DNA from: an uncultured Prevotellaceae bacterium
GTDB lineage: Bacteria > Bacteroidota > Bacteroidia > Bacteroidales > Bacteroidaceae
DNA length: 64,000 nucleotides
Direction of reading: 5' to 3'
NCBI GenBank assembly: GCA_900318795.1
Contig: ONLU01000001.1
Span: 62,001-126,000 of the forward strand
Each line of letters begins with the position of its first letter. Positions within the stretch are counted from its first letter, which is position 1. The position numbers and the translations under genes were made by a program. Positions 52,202 to 61,700 of the stretch are shown in pieces. The notes beneath the pieces were generated by a model. It had not been told where the DNA came from, searched no databases, and worked only from the letters and a program-made list of their open reading frames with translations.

Positions 52202-55200
52202 ATGAGTAAAACTTCTCTAAAGTTTGTTGTACTCGTCATGGCTGTGCTCATGATGCAGGCAATGGGAATTGAGACTGCTCTTAGTGCCAAGACTGTGACC
52301 GGTACGGTTGTCTCGTCAGCTGACAACGAACCGCTTATCGGTGCCACCATCCAAATAGAAGGTGCACAGGCAACTGGTACTATTACCGATTTTGAAGGTA
52401 ACTTCACCATCGATGCTAATGAAGGGCAGACACTACTGGTTTCTTACATCGGCTATGTCACCAAGAAGGTGAAAGTTGGGGCGGCAAGTCATTATGCCAT
52501 CACCCTCGATGAAGACAAGGCTTCGCTTGACGAAGTGGTAGTTATCGGTTATGGTGTCCAGAAGAAAAAACTGGTCACAGGTGCCACCGTTCAGGTGAAA
52601 GGTGACGACATAGCCAAGTTGAATACCACCAACCCATTGCAGGCCCTGCAGGGACAGACCCCAGGTATGACCATTATTTCTGAGTCTGGTCAGCCTGGTG
52701 AGGGATTGAAGGTGAACATCCGTGGTCTGGGTACCACCGGTTCCAGTGGCCCGCTGTACATTATTGATGGTGTTCGCGGTGACATCGCTACCGTGAATCC
52801 TGCCGACATTGAGTCTATCGATGTGCTAAAGGATGCTGCATCGGCAGCTATCTATGGTTCTCAGTCAGCCAATGGTGTGGTGCTGGTGACTACTAAAAAT
52901 GGTAAGGAAGGACGTTCGGTTGTTAGCTTTGATGGCTATTTTGGCTGGCAGTATGCTCCGCGTAAGATTAAGATGCTAAATGCTAAACAGTATATGTCCA
53001 TTATGGACGAACAGAACATCAACTCTGGTGGTGCGGCCTATGATTGGTATGGACTGAAGGATGATGGTACTCCCAAATATGCCAGCATCTTTGACAAGAA
53101 CGGTAATCTGAACGATACAGACTGGATTGACCAGATGTTCAAGGATGGTGCTACAACCTATAGTGCCAACCTTAGTATCAGCGGAGGTTCACAAAAAGGC
53201 AACTACGCTATGTCTATGGGTTATATGAACCAGGAAGGTATTGTCGGTGGTAAGGATGTATCTAGCTATTCGCGTTACAACTTCCGTGTTAATTCTGAAT
53301 ATCAGGTTATCGACAACTTCCTGAAGGTCGGTGAACAAGTTTCTGTCATCTATTATAAGAGAAATGGTCTGAACGTAGGTAATGCCTATAACAATTCACT
53401 CCGTGCAGCCTTTGGTACTTCTCCTTTGGCTCCAGTATACAGTGATAACGGCAAGTATGGAAGTCCTTATAATGATACTTCGGACAGTGAATGGTATAAT
53501 GCCGATGGTAATCCCTATGGTGTGATGATGACTACCAATAACAATAAGACGCAGAACATGACCCTGACGGCCAATGTCTATGCTGAGATGGAGTTCATCA
53601 AGAACCTGAAGTTCCGTACCACTTTGGGTGTGAAGTACGACTCGAACAACTATCGTAGTTTCTCTCCGTTGTATCATTTCTCTATTTATAGTTATCAAGA
53701 CACCCGTACAGGTGTCACTCAGAGTGCTAGTGACGGTCTGGGAATCACGTGGACTAATACACTGAGCTACAACTTCAAGGTAAAGGAGCACAGTTTCGAT
53801 GCGATGATCGGCTATGAGGTCTATCGTACGGAAGGTCAGAGCATCTATGGCTCAAACGGTTCGCTGCGTGACGGATTCGATTCATGGCAGTATGCTTATC
53901 TAAGCAATGGTACTGCCACCAATCAAGAGGGTGGTCTCTCTGTGAGTGGTACTCCTTGGGACGAGGAACGCATGGTCAGCTATTTCGGTCGTGTCGGTTG
54001 GAACTGGCAGGAGAAATATATGGCTACTGCAACGTTGCGTTGTGACGGCTCAGCCCGTTTTGCTCCCGGTCATCGTTTCGGTTGGTTCCCCTCTGTTTCT
54101 GCAGGTTGGGTGGTCACCAACGAGAAATTCATGGAGCCTGTGCTCAATGTGATGGACTACTTCAAGATTCGTGCCAGCTGGGGACAGGTCGGTAACCAGA
54201 ATATCGGAAACTACATGTATCTAGCTCCCATGGCATTTAACAACTACTACTATAATTTCGGAACTACGCTGGGTAGTGATGGCGACCAGCCTTACTGGGG
54301 TGCTGTTCCTACCCGCTTAGGCAACGAAGACATCACTTGGGAAACCTCAGAGCAGTTTGATGTAGGTTTTGATGCCCGTTTCTTCAATCAGCGACTGAAT
54401 GTCAACTTCGACTTCTATGTGAAGACTACGAAGGACTGGCTCGTGCAGCCTCCTGTGCTGGCAACTGTAGGTACCGGTGCTCCCTATATCAACGGCGGTG
54501 ATGTGAAGAATACAGGTGTTGAGCTTGGCTTGGCGTGGAATGACCGCATTGGTAAGAACTTCAACTATTTTGTGAATGTCAATGGTGCCTATAATAAGAA
54601 TAAGGTAGGTAATATCCCCAACGAGGATGGTATCATCCACGGTGAGAGCGGTTCTGTGCTTTACGATAATTCAGGTGAGTTCTATCGTGCCTCTAACGGC
54701 GAACCTATTGGATATTTCTGGGGTTATAAAACTGCAGGTGTTTTCCAAAACCAGCAGGAAATCAAGGACTGGATTGCTGCCGGTAATGGTGTACTGCAGG
54801 CAGATGTTCAACCAGGTGACGTGAAATACTATGATGTCAATCATGATGGTGTTATCAATGACAGCGATAAGGTGAACCTCGGCAATGGTATGCCAAAGTT
54901 TACTTATGGTTTTACACTTGGTTTCGACTATAAAGGCTTCGATTTCTCGCTCAAGGCTAATGGTCAGGCTGGCAACAAGATTGTACAGAGCTATCGTAAT
55001 GTAGGTTCTACCACTGCCAACTACACTACTGCTATTCTTGATCGTTGGACAGGTGAGGGCACCAGCAACAAACTGCCTCGTGTCACCAACACCAACATCA
55101 ACTATCAGTTCTCTGATCTTTTTATACAGGATGGCGACTTCCTGCGCATTAGTGACATCACGCTGGGCTATGACTTCTCGAAACTGCTTCGTCAGAAGTG

Positions 55201-55372
55201 GCTCTCGCAGGCTCGTCTCTATTTCCAGATTCAGAATCTCTATACCTTTACTAAGTATGACGGCATGGATCCTGAAATCGGTTATGGTAATGCAGGTTGG
55301 GTTTCAGGTATCGACTACGGATATTATCCGCGTCCTCGTACCTTCCTGTTCGGTGTAAATCTGAAGTTCTAA
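52202..55372 (+). CDS. SusC/RagA-like TonB-dependent transporter of the beta-glucan-type locus
   Basis: 1056 aa. Signal peptide (MSKTSLKFVVLVMAVLMMQA), carboxypeptidase-like domain (VTGTVVSSADNEPLIGATIQ), TonB-box-like DEVVVIGYGVQKKK, plug (VNIRGLGTTGSSGPLYIIDGV, VLKDAASAAIYGSQSANGVV), barrel with C-terminal FLFGVNLKF. Imports oligosaccharides made by the surface GH5 enzyme. First gene of a five-gene operon. Confidence 0.95.
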   Translation: MSKTSLKFVVLVMAVLMMQAMGIETALSAKTVTGTVVSSADNEPLIGATIQIEGAQATGTITDFEGNFTIDANEGQTLLVSYIGYVTKKVKVGAASHYAITLDEDKASLDEVVVIGYGVQKKKLVTGATVQVKGDDIAKLNTTNPLQALQGQTPGMTIISESGQPGEGLKVNIRGLGTTGSSGPLYIIDGVRGDIATVNPADIESIDVLKDAASAAIYGSQSANGVVLVTTKNGKEGRSVVSFDGYFGWQYAPRKIKMLNAKQYMSIMDEQNINSGGAAYDWYGLKDDGTPKYASIFDKNGNLNDTDWIDQMFKDGATTYSANLSISGGSQKGNYAMSMGYMNQEGIVGGKDVSSYSRYNFRVNSEYQVIDNFLKVGEQVSVIYYKRNGLNVGNAYNNSLRAAFGTSPLAPVYSDNGKYGSPYNDTSDSEWYNADGNPYGVMMTTNNNKTQNMTLTANVYAEMEFIKNLKFRTTLGVKYDSNNYRSFSPLYHFSIYSYQDTRTGVTQSASDGLGITWTNTLSYNFKVKEHSFDAMIGYEVYRTEGQSIYGSNGSLRDGFDSWQYAYLSNGTATNQEGGLSVSGTPWDEERMVSYFGRVGWNWQEKYMATATLRCDGSARFAPGHRFGWFPSVSAGWVVTNEKFMEPVLNVMDYFKIRASWGQVGNQNIGNYMYLAPMAFNNYYYNFGTTLGSDGDQPYWGAVPTRLGNEDITWETSEQFDVGFDARFFNQRLNVNFDFYVKTTKDWLVQPPVLATVGTGAPYINGGDVKNTGVELGLAWNDRIGKNFNYFVNVNGAYNKNKVGNIPNEDGIIHGESGSVLYDNSGEFYRASNGEPIGYFWGYKTAGVFQNQQEIKDWIAAGNGVLQADVQPGDVKYYDVNHDGVINDSDKVNLGNGMPKFTYGFTLGFDYKGFDFSLKANGQAGNKIVQSYRNVGSTTANYTTAILDRWTGEGTSNKLPRVTNTNINYQFSDLFIQDGDFLRISDITLGYDFSKLLRQKWLSQARLYFQIQNLYTFTKYDGMDPEIGYGNAGWVSGIDYGYYPRPRTFLFGVNLKF

Positions 55373-55376
55373 TATA

Positions 55377-57098
55377 ATGATGATGAATATGAAAACAAAG
55401 ATATTTTCTACTGCTCTGATGGGGCTACTTACACTGGGGATGACCTCGTGTGGAAATGATTTCCTGGAGGTTTCTTCCAAAACAGAGGGAACCACGGGCA
55501 ACTTTTATAACAATGAAGCAGCCATCTCACGTGCGCTCATAGGATGCTATGATGGATGGCAGCGTACAGTTTCCAATGGTCCTACGTTTGCTTTCCATTA
55601 TCTTTCTGAACTCTTGTCTGACGAGTGCTTCGGCGGTACGGGTGCCAACGATGCCCGTAACTCTGCCGTGGTAGATCGTTTCGATATGGGTGAGGATAAT
55701 TCTCAGGTAGACTTGCACAACACTTTGTGGGAGAGCTATTATGCTGCGATATATCGTTGCAACGAACTTATCCAGCACGAGGATGGGATTACTTGGAGCA
55801 GTGAGGCCAATCACGGAAAGTATATTGGTGAGGCTCGTGCCATGCGTGGCATTCTCTACTTTGATCTGGTACGTATCTTCGAGAATATTCCTCTGCTTAC
55901 TGTACCTTCTACAGACAATATCCCTCAGGCACCTGTTGACGATGTTTATGCCCAGATTTTTGCTGATTTGAAGTATGCAGCAGAGAATATTCCTGCTGAT
56001 GCTTATCCTAAAGCATCTTCTTCAACTAATGACGGACGCATCACATGTTATGCTGCTAAGGCAATGATTGCTCGCGCGTACCTATTTTATACTGGTGTCT
56101 ATGGCAAGGAACCTGAAGGCGTAACCAAGTCAGAAGTGTTGAATGGCCTGGAGGATATCATCAGCAGTGGTGAGTATTCGCTCGTACCCCTCTACAAGAA
56201 CCTTTGGTATTGTGCCAGCACCAAATGGGAAGGAAGCGACCAAGCTGGCTGGACAGAGAAGAGCACTTATGCCGGTGAGGATAATGCCGAGAACATCCTG
56301 ACCATGAAGTTCAACTATACATCAGACTACAACGGCAATGCAGGTGGTAACAATGCCATCCAGATGTTCTCCGTTCGTGGAGGTACGTTCAAGGCTCCTT
56401 ATGGACAAGGCTGGGGCGGTGCCACTGTATCAGCTAATTTCGTGGCATCGTATCCTTCACTCGATCAGCGTCGTGAGGCTTCTGTCATCGACCTCGAGGC
56501 AGAAGGCATTGCTTCTACAGAGGCCTATCAGAAGGCTATTCTTGACCAACGCGAGTACACGGGCTATTTCAACAAGAAGTACACAGCTCGCTCTGGCTAC
56601 CATCAGAACGAGGGCGGTTCTTGGTCACTGACACACTATTGGGACGGCGTCATGGCTGGTGACTTCCAGATTTCTCAGCCTATAGGATATACGCTTATAC
56701 GCTATGCCGATGTGTTGCTGATGGCTGCCGAGCTGGGTTCTCCCAACGCCCAGAACTATTTGAGCATGGTTCACAGCCGTGCCTATGCTACTCAGAACGA
56801 AGACGGCACTATCAATACACCGAAGATTACCGTGGCTGTTACCAAGGATAACATCATGGAGGAGCGCCGTCTCGAGTTTGCCTTCGAGGGCATCCGCTAT
56901 TGGGATTTGCTTCGTCAGGGCGTGAATGTTGCAGCTCAGGCTATTGTAGCTTCTGGTGAGAAGGTGTTAAACGGTGGGCAGGAAGGCATAGTCAGTTTCA
57001 AAGCTGAAAATATTACCTCGAAGCGTGGCTTCCAGCAGATTCCACTGACTCAGATTCAGCGTTCTAACGGTGTCCTGAAGCAGAATGCAGGATGGTAA
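55377..57098 (+). CDS. SusD/RagB-like surface glycan-binding lipoprotein
   Basis: 573 aa from 55377; the ATG at 55389 (MKTKIFSTAL) may be the true start. Lipobox LGMTSC followed by GNDFLEV. SusD motifs: YIGEARAMRGILYFDLVRIF, YTLIRYADVLLMAAELG, MEERRLEFAFEGIRYWDLLR, C-terminal LKQNAGW. Lid partner of the SusC encoded 4 nt upstream. Confidence 0.94.
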   Translation: MMMNMKTKIFSTALMGLLTLGMTSCGNDFLEVSSKTEGTTGNFYNNEAAISRALIGCYDGWQRTVSNGPTFAFHYLSELLSDECFGGTGANDARNSAVVDRFDMGEDNSQVDLHNTLWESYYAAIYRCNELIQHEDGITWSSEANHGKYIGEARAMRGILYFDLVRIFENIPLLTVPSTDNIPQAPVDDVYAQIFADLKYAAENIPADAYPKASSSTNDGRITCYAAKAMIARAYLFYTGVYGKEPEGVTKSEVLNGLEDIISSGEYSLVPLYKNLWYCASTKWEGSDQAGWTEKSTYAGEDNAENILTMKFNYTSDYNGNAGGNNAIQMFSVRGGTFKAPYGQGWGGATVSANFVASYPSLDQRREASVIDLEAEGIASTEAYQKAILDQREYTGYFNKKYTARSGYHQNEGGSWSLTHYWDGVMAGDFQISQPIGYTLIRYADVLLMAAELGSPNAQNYLSMVHSRAYATQNEDGTINTPKITVAVTKDNIMEERRLEFAFEGIRYWDLLRQGVNVAAQAIVASGEKVLNGGQEGIVSFKAENITSKRGFQQIPLTQIQRSNGVLKQNAGW

Positions 57099-57099
57099 C

Positions 57100-57136
57100 C
57101 TTTAAAACTTAAAAGGTAAACAAGTAAAAAAGTATA
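57100..57136 (+). repeat. A-rich 8-nt repeat after susD
   Basis: Units AAAACTTA, AAAGGTAA, ACAAGTAA, AAAAGTAT fill the gap before the next lipoprotein gene. Confidence 0.65.
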
Positions 57137-57141
57137 CGATT

Positions 57142-59049
57142 ATGAATATCAAGAAATCATTATATTGGTCCGTTGCAGGCGCATTCTTATTGGCTGCATG
57201 TACTCCGGACGATCATAGCTTGAGCATGCCCGACCTGCAGCCGGCAGATTTGGTACAGGGTAAGGCCTATACGGTCGATGTGGACGCTCAGAATACGATT
57301 ACCCTGAAGAGCCTGCTTGACAAGAGCTATAACTGCTATTGGATACACCCCAATGGTCGTGCCCAAGGTAACGTTGCCACACTGGCACTCCCCTTTGCCG
57401 GTACCTATGAGGTAACTTTTGGTGTGGACACCCGTGGTGGCGTTGTGTATGGCGCTCCCTACCAGTTCCAGATCAATACCAACAATATGTCGCTTTTGGA
57501 GGATCCTCTATACACCTATCTGACAGGTGGAGTAGGCAAGTCCAAGAAATGGGTTCCCGTTGACAAAGACTATGGTGTAGGCAGCTGCACAGGTCCGGTG
57601 ATGTATTGTAATCCTGATGATGTGCTGAATGATGGTTCTGCATCTACAGATATCGGTATTAACCATATGAATCCCAACTGGGATCCAGGCTTCCAGTCTT
57701 GGCTTATCCCTCAGGATTCTCCTTACATGAAGAGTTCGATGACCTTCACGCTCGATGACAAGAATGGTTGTACCGTTTCTGTCTATCGTGCTGAGGAGGA
57801 TAAAACCTACAATGGCAAGTGGAATTTGCTCGTAGAGGACAAAAATCATCCTACACTTTCATTTACTGATGCCTTTGCCCTTCACAATGTAGGCTTTGAC
57901 GAAGTTTGTGCCAACTATACGACGAATATTGTCATTACCCAACTGACTCCTTACTTGCTCCAGTTGGCTACCATGCGTACCAATAGCGAGGGCCCCTGGT
58001 GGATTATCTGGAACTATATTGCTGAGGATGTTCAGAACGGCACTGTTGAAATCCCTTCTGATGAGGTTGAACTCTTGAATCCAGCAACTCCTTCTCTGCC
58101 TGAAATAGAAGGCCTTGAGAAGAAACTCTTCACAACCGATATCAATGGTGTTGAGTTCGAGGGCGCCGAGATGACCTATCAGGTCAGCACCGATGCGGCT
58201 TATGACTGGATGTGGTGGAATGGTGCTTCCTCTGCTTGGGAAAGTGTAACCAAGGGTAACTATGGTACTAACTGGGCGCCGAAGTGGGACGAGGATGCTG
58301 TTGCCGAGAACGAGTTGACCCTTACCAAGAAGGGTGCTTGGAGCTATGGCGACAAGAGTGGTTCGTACACCATTGATGGCAGCAAGATTGTTTTCGATCA
58401 GGAGGTAAGCTTCTTCACCGTAGTAGGTAACGAACGCACCATTGAGGTTAAGGGCAAAGAATGGCAGGTATTCAAGTGTGATCCAGGTTCGGAACTCGTG
58501 ATGGGCGTACCTGCAGAAAAGGATGCCAATGGTGCAGTGAATACTTATCTTGTAGCCGGATTTACCTATAAGGAAGTTGGCGGTGGTCAGACAGGTCCGA
58601 CGGTCGTTCCTTTCATTGCAGAGAATGTGAATAACTACTTTGAGGCAGACAAGTACTTCCGCTGCCAGCTTTACAACCCATGGGGTGGCGGCGGTGATGC
58701 TGTCGATCCAGCAAACATCAAACTGAAGAAGAATCAGAAGATTAGCGTGACAGTTCGTCTGTCGGGCTTCACCTTCTCGCAGCCTGCCAAGATGGTGCTC
58801 TGCTGTAACCGCGGTGAAGAACAGTCTTGGGAAACTGACTGCTTTAACTACTCTCGTGCTATTACGGTTAATGGCGATGGCACCTATACCGTCTCTTGGA
58901 CTAACGACACGGGTTCTACCGTGAAGTGGGACGATGGTACTTCTGCCCTGACCATTACGATGCAGTATCTTGACTATGCGGCACTGGCCGATACATCCGA
59001 TGAGGGTTTGAAGGCTGCTTGTGCGGTTGAAAGCATCACGATAGAGTAA
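57142..59049 (+). CDS. Surface glycan-binding lipoprotein candidate
   Basis: 635 aa. Lipobox FLLAAC (Cys20) then TPDDHS, an acidic export signal. An N-terminal PKD/Ig-like domain (about 35-120: YWIHPNGRAQGNVATLALPF), a Trp-rich middle (PNWDPGFQSWLIPQDSPYMK, WWIIWNYIAEDV), a second similar region (DWMWWNGASSAWESV), and a C-terminal beta-sandwich (VNNYFEADKYFRCQLYNPWG). No catalytic motif. Position SusC-SusD-lipoprotein-GH5 and many exposed Trp favour a glycan-binding role. The middle regions may be a tandem duplication. Confidence 0.82.
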   Translation: MNIKKSLYWSVAGAFLLAACTPDDHSLSMPDLQPADLVQGKAYTVDVDAQNTITLKSLLDKSYNCYWIHPNGRAQGNVATLALPFAGTYEVTFGVDTRGGVVYGAPYQFQINTNNMSLLEDPLYTYLTGGVGKSKKWVPVDKDYGVGSCTGPVMYCNPDDVLNDGSASTDIGINHMNPNWDPGFQSWLIPQDSPYMKSSMTFTLDDKNGCTVSVYRAEEDKTYNGKWNLLVEDKNHPTLSFTDAFALHNVGFDEVCANYTTNIVITQLTPYLLQLATMRTNSEGPWWIIWNYIAEDVQNGTVEIPSDEVELLNPATPSLPEIEGLEKKLFTTDINGVEFEGAEMTYQVSTDAAYDWMWWNGASSAWESVTKGNYGTNWAPKWDEDAVAENELTLTKKGAWSYGDKSGSYTIDGSKIVFDQEVSFFTVVGNERTIEVKGKEWQVFKCDPGSELVMGVPAEKDANGAVNTYLVAGFTYKEVGGGQTGPTVVPFIAENVNNYFEADKYFRCQLYNPWGGGGDAVDPANIKLKKNQKISVTVRLSGFTFSQPAKMVLCCNRGEEQSWETDCFNYSRAITVNGDGTYTVSWTNDTGSTVKWDDGTSALTITMQYLDYAALADTSDEGLKAACAVESITIE

Positions 59050-59084
59050 AGGTTATCTAGTTAAAAAGTAAAAAGGTAAAAGTT
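59050..59084 (+). repeat. A-rich 7/8-nt repeat between lipoprotein genes
   Basis: AGTTAAA, AAGTAAA, AAGGTAAA, AGTTATG; the last unit contains the ATG of the next gene. Confidence 0.65.
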
Positions 59085-61700
59085 ATGAAACTAACAAAAA
59101 TATATTCCGGAATCATGGCGCTCCTCTTTGGAGCTGCCATGCTGACCGCGTGCAGCGACACCGATGACTACTATGCCAATAGTGGTACGCTGCTTACCGA
59201 CGGTGCTGTCGTGACGGGTTCTTCGGATGTTACAGCCACCACGGCAACCTTCCATGGTACGGTGACTGGTCTGGAGAATATGAATACAGCTTCTTACTCG
59301 ACGGGCTTCAAGTACGGCTTTGCCCAGAACGCGCTGACCGAGACGGCTACGGCTGCCTCTGCCTCCGAGTTCTCGGCAACACTCTCTGGCTTGGTCAACA
59401 ATACGACCATCTATTACCAAGCTTTTGTTACCTTGCAAGGCAAACTGACCTATACGGGTGAGGTGAAGTCGCTAATAACCACTGATGCAACTGCCGTGAC
59501 AGGTGCTGCTACAGGAATCGATTATGCAGAGGCTACCCTTGCCGGTTCTATTAGCAAGTATCCTGCTGATGCCGTTGCTGGTATTGTTATCTCTACGTCC
59601 AATGATGAAGAGGATGTACGTGCCGGGCTTCGCCTAACCATTGACGGCTTGGCAGACAGCTACGAGTACACTCAGGAGGGCCTTTTGCCTGGTACTACCT
59701 ACTATTATGCTGCATTCCTTGACTTGGGTGCAGGTGTAGTCTATGGTGATGTGAAGTCGTTCCGGACTGATGCTCATGACGTTAATGTGGACGATGAGTT
59801 TGTAGACTTGGGTTTGTCAGTCAAATGGGCTAAACACAATATAGGTGCCAAGGATGAAACCGATCTTGGCGGATACTTCGCTTTCGGTGACTTGTCGGGC
59901 ACTAACCCCAGCATCGATCCTGCCGACTATGCTTCAGCGGATGTCTATAAGACAACTCAAGACTTGGCATACCAGGCTCTAGGCGGCAAGGGTACATTGC
60001 CTACTGCCGCTGAATTTGAGGAACTTTTCAGTATGTGTGATGTTGTGTATAACGAAAGAGATGGTATTCCAGGTTATCTTGTAATGGCCAAGAATGGCAA
60101 TTCTATCTTCCTGCCAGCAGCAGGTAAGCGTGTGGGTCATGATATTCAGGATGCCGGCTCAATGGGTTACTACCTCACAGGTTCTGTAAACGCAACCAAT
60201 CCGAAGTTTGCTGTCGATTACGAGTTCTCTGCTCAAAGCGGGGCGCGTGCTACACGTGCAACTTATGAGGCTTTGTCTGTACGTCCTGTATCTACAGCCC
60301 GCAATGTCAAGTTTGACAAGTCGCTACTCTACCAGAAATGGTATCTTGACAATGGTCAGGATGGCAAACAACATGTCTGGGAAGGTCCGTTCACTCAGTG
60401 GGGTAAGACTGATAACTGGGGAACAGTGACCAATAACGAGCCCAATCCTTACCAGTCTATTCACTGGGAGATGGGTACTGGAAACGGCTGGATTGGCTAT
60501 ACCTATGGTGTTGATTACGGCTACATGGAGTTCAAGGAAGACGGTACCGTATTCATTCATCGTTTGACCGATGACAATAAAGCAACGGATGAGACTGGTA
60601 CCTTTACTATTAACGAGAGGGACAAGACCATTACAATTGACATCAATGTGCTCTGTGCTAATACATGGGTGGCAGTGAAGAGTGGAACGCTCAACATCCT
60701 GAGCCTTACTGAGGACGCTATGCAGATTGGTATCTTGAATAACGATGACTATCAGTACTCTTTGAACTACTATAGCCAAAAGAAAGCTGATAAAGATGCC
60801 GCTATCAAGGTGAATTTGATTTGTGTCGGCAATGACTGGGGCGGTACATGGGGCTCTGATATGGATGCCATCGCACCTGAGAAACTTGATGGCCAGCATA
60901 CCTTTACCTATAATGGTGCTTGCAACGGCTTGAAAGTGAACACTATCGATTTCGTTGGTCTGAGAACTCGCTTCCCCAATGCGTTTGTTAGAATTGATGA
61001 AATCAAACTCGATGGAACTTCTATCAAGTTCAATGCCAACAACTTCTGCTATGGTGACATTGAAGACAATGGTAACTTCCGCATCGAGATTGCCAACGTC
61101 TGGGGAAAGACAGCAAAGAACGAAAAGATTATCGCATCTCCGTTCAGCAATCTGACCGACACAGACAACGATCCGGCGTTTACCTTTGCTAACTCGCTGG
61201 AGGTCACCTACACCATCTTCACTGAAGGTCCGGAGAAGACCTATAAGCCCAACCTGATAACCATCAATCCTGACTGGGGTGGTCCTTGGGACTATAATGA
61301 TGGCGCTGCCTTTGATGTTACGCTCAATAAGGAAACAGCTAAGTACGAGTTGTCAAAGAACAACTTCACTATCACCTACAACAGCGACATTCATGCAGCT
61401 GGTTCTATCATGACCTTCATTGAGATTGCTGACATCTATGGCTACTTCCCCACTATGCACAGCACACTCAACTCGCTAAAATTGGATGGTAATAGTGTTA
61501 GTTTCGATGCTTCTAAGGTGGTCGACACCAGCGAGGGTGCCAAGTATCGTCTCGAACTTTGGAACTGCTATGGTGCTACGGGCTCTTCGGAATGTGCATT
61601 TGGTACAAGAGACGGCGACGTCATCCGTGAACTTGGCTTTAGCAGTTCTATGCAGCTTGACTTCACCATCAATAGTCTGTTTGCCGTACCTCAATTTTAA
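59085..61700 (+). CDS. Multi-domain surface lipoprotein, probable glycan-binding
   Basis: 871 aa. Lipobox AMLTAC (Cys23) then SDTDDYY. Two Fn3-like domains (about 35-135 and 135-235), a domain opening FVDLGLSVKWAKHNIGA of a type common in Bacteroidota lipoproteins (about 240-410), a Trp-rich lipocalin-like block (YQKWYLDNGQDGKQHVWEG, about 415-575), and two related C-terminal beta-sandwich modules starting NLICVGNDWGGTWG and NLITINPDWGGPWD. The last two look like a duplicated carbohydrate-binding module. No catalytic residues seen. Second surface binding protein of the locus, directly abutting the GH5 gene. Confidence 0.8.
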   Translation: MKLTKIYSGIMALLFGAAMLTACSDTDDYYANSGTLLTDGAVVTGSSDVTATTATFHGTVTGLENMNTASYSTGFKYGFAQNALTETATAASASEFSATLSGLVNNTTIYYQAFVTLQGKLTYTGEVKSLITTDATAVTGAATGIDYAEATLAGSISKYPADAVAGIVISTSNDEEDVRAGLRLTIDGLADSYEYTQEGLLPGTTYYYAAFLDLGAGVVYGDVKSFRTDAHDVNVDDEFVDLGLSVKWAKHNIGAKDETDLGGYFAFGDLSGTNPSIDPADYASADVYKTTQDLAYQALGGKGTLPTAAEFEELFSMCDVVYNERDGIPGYLVMAKNGNSIFLPAAGKRVGHDIQDAGSMGYYLTGSVNATNPKFAVDYEFSAQSGARATRATYEALSVRPVSTARNVKFDKSLLYQKWYLDNGQDGKQHVWEGPFTQWGKTDNWGTVTNNEPNPYQSIHWEMGTGNGWIGYTYGVDYGYMEFKEDGTVFIHRLTDDNKATDETGTFTINERDKTITIDINVLCANTWVAVKSGTLNILSLTEDAMQIGILNNDDYQYSLNYYSQKKADKDAAIKVNLICVGNDWGGTWGSDMDAIAPEKLDGQHTFTYNGACNGLKVNTIDFVGLRTRFPNAFVRIDEIKLDGTSIKFNANNFCYGDIEDNGNFRIEIANVWGKTAKNEKIIASPFSNLTDTDNDPAFTFANSLEVTYTIFTEGPEKTYKPNLITINPDWGGPWDYNDGAAFDVTLNKETAKYELSKNNFTITYNSDIHAAGSIMTFIEIADIYGYFPTMHSTLNSLKLDGNSVSFDASKVVDTSEGAKYRLELWNCYGATGSSECAFGTRDGDVIRELGFSSSMQLDFTINSLFAVPQF

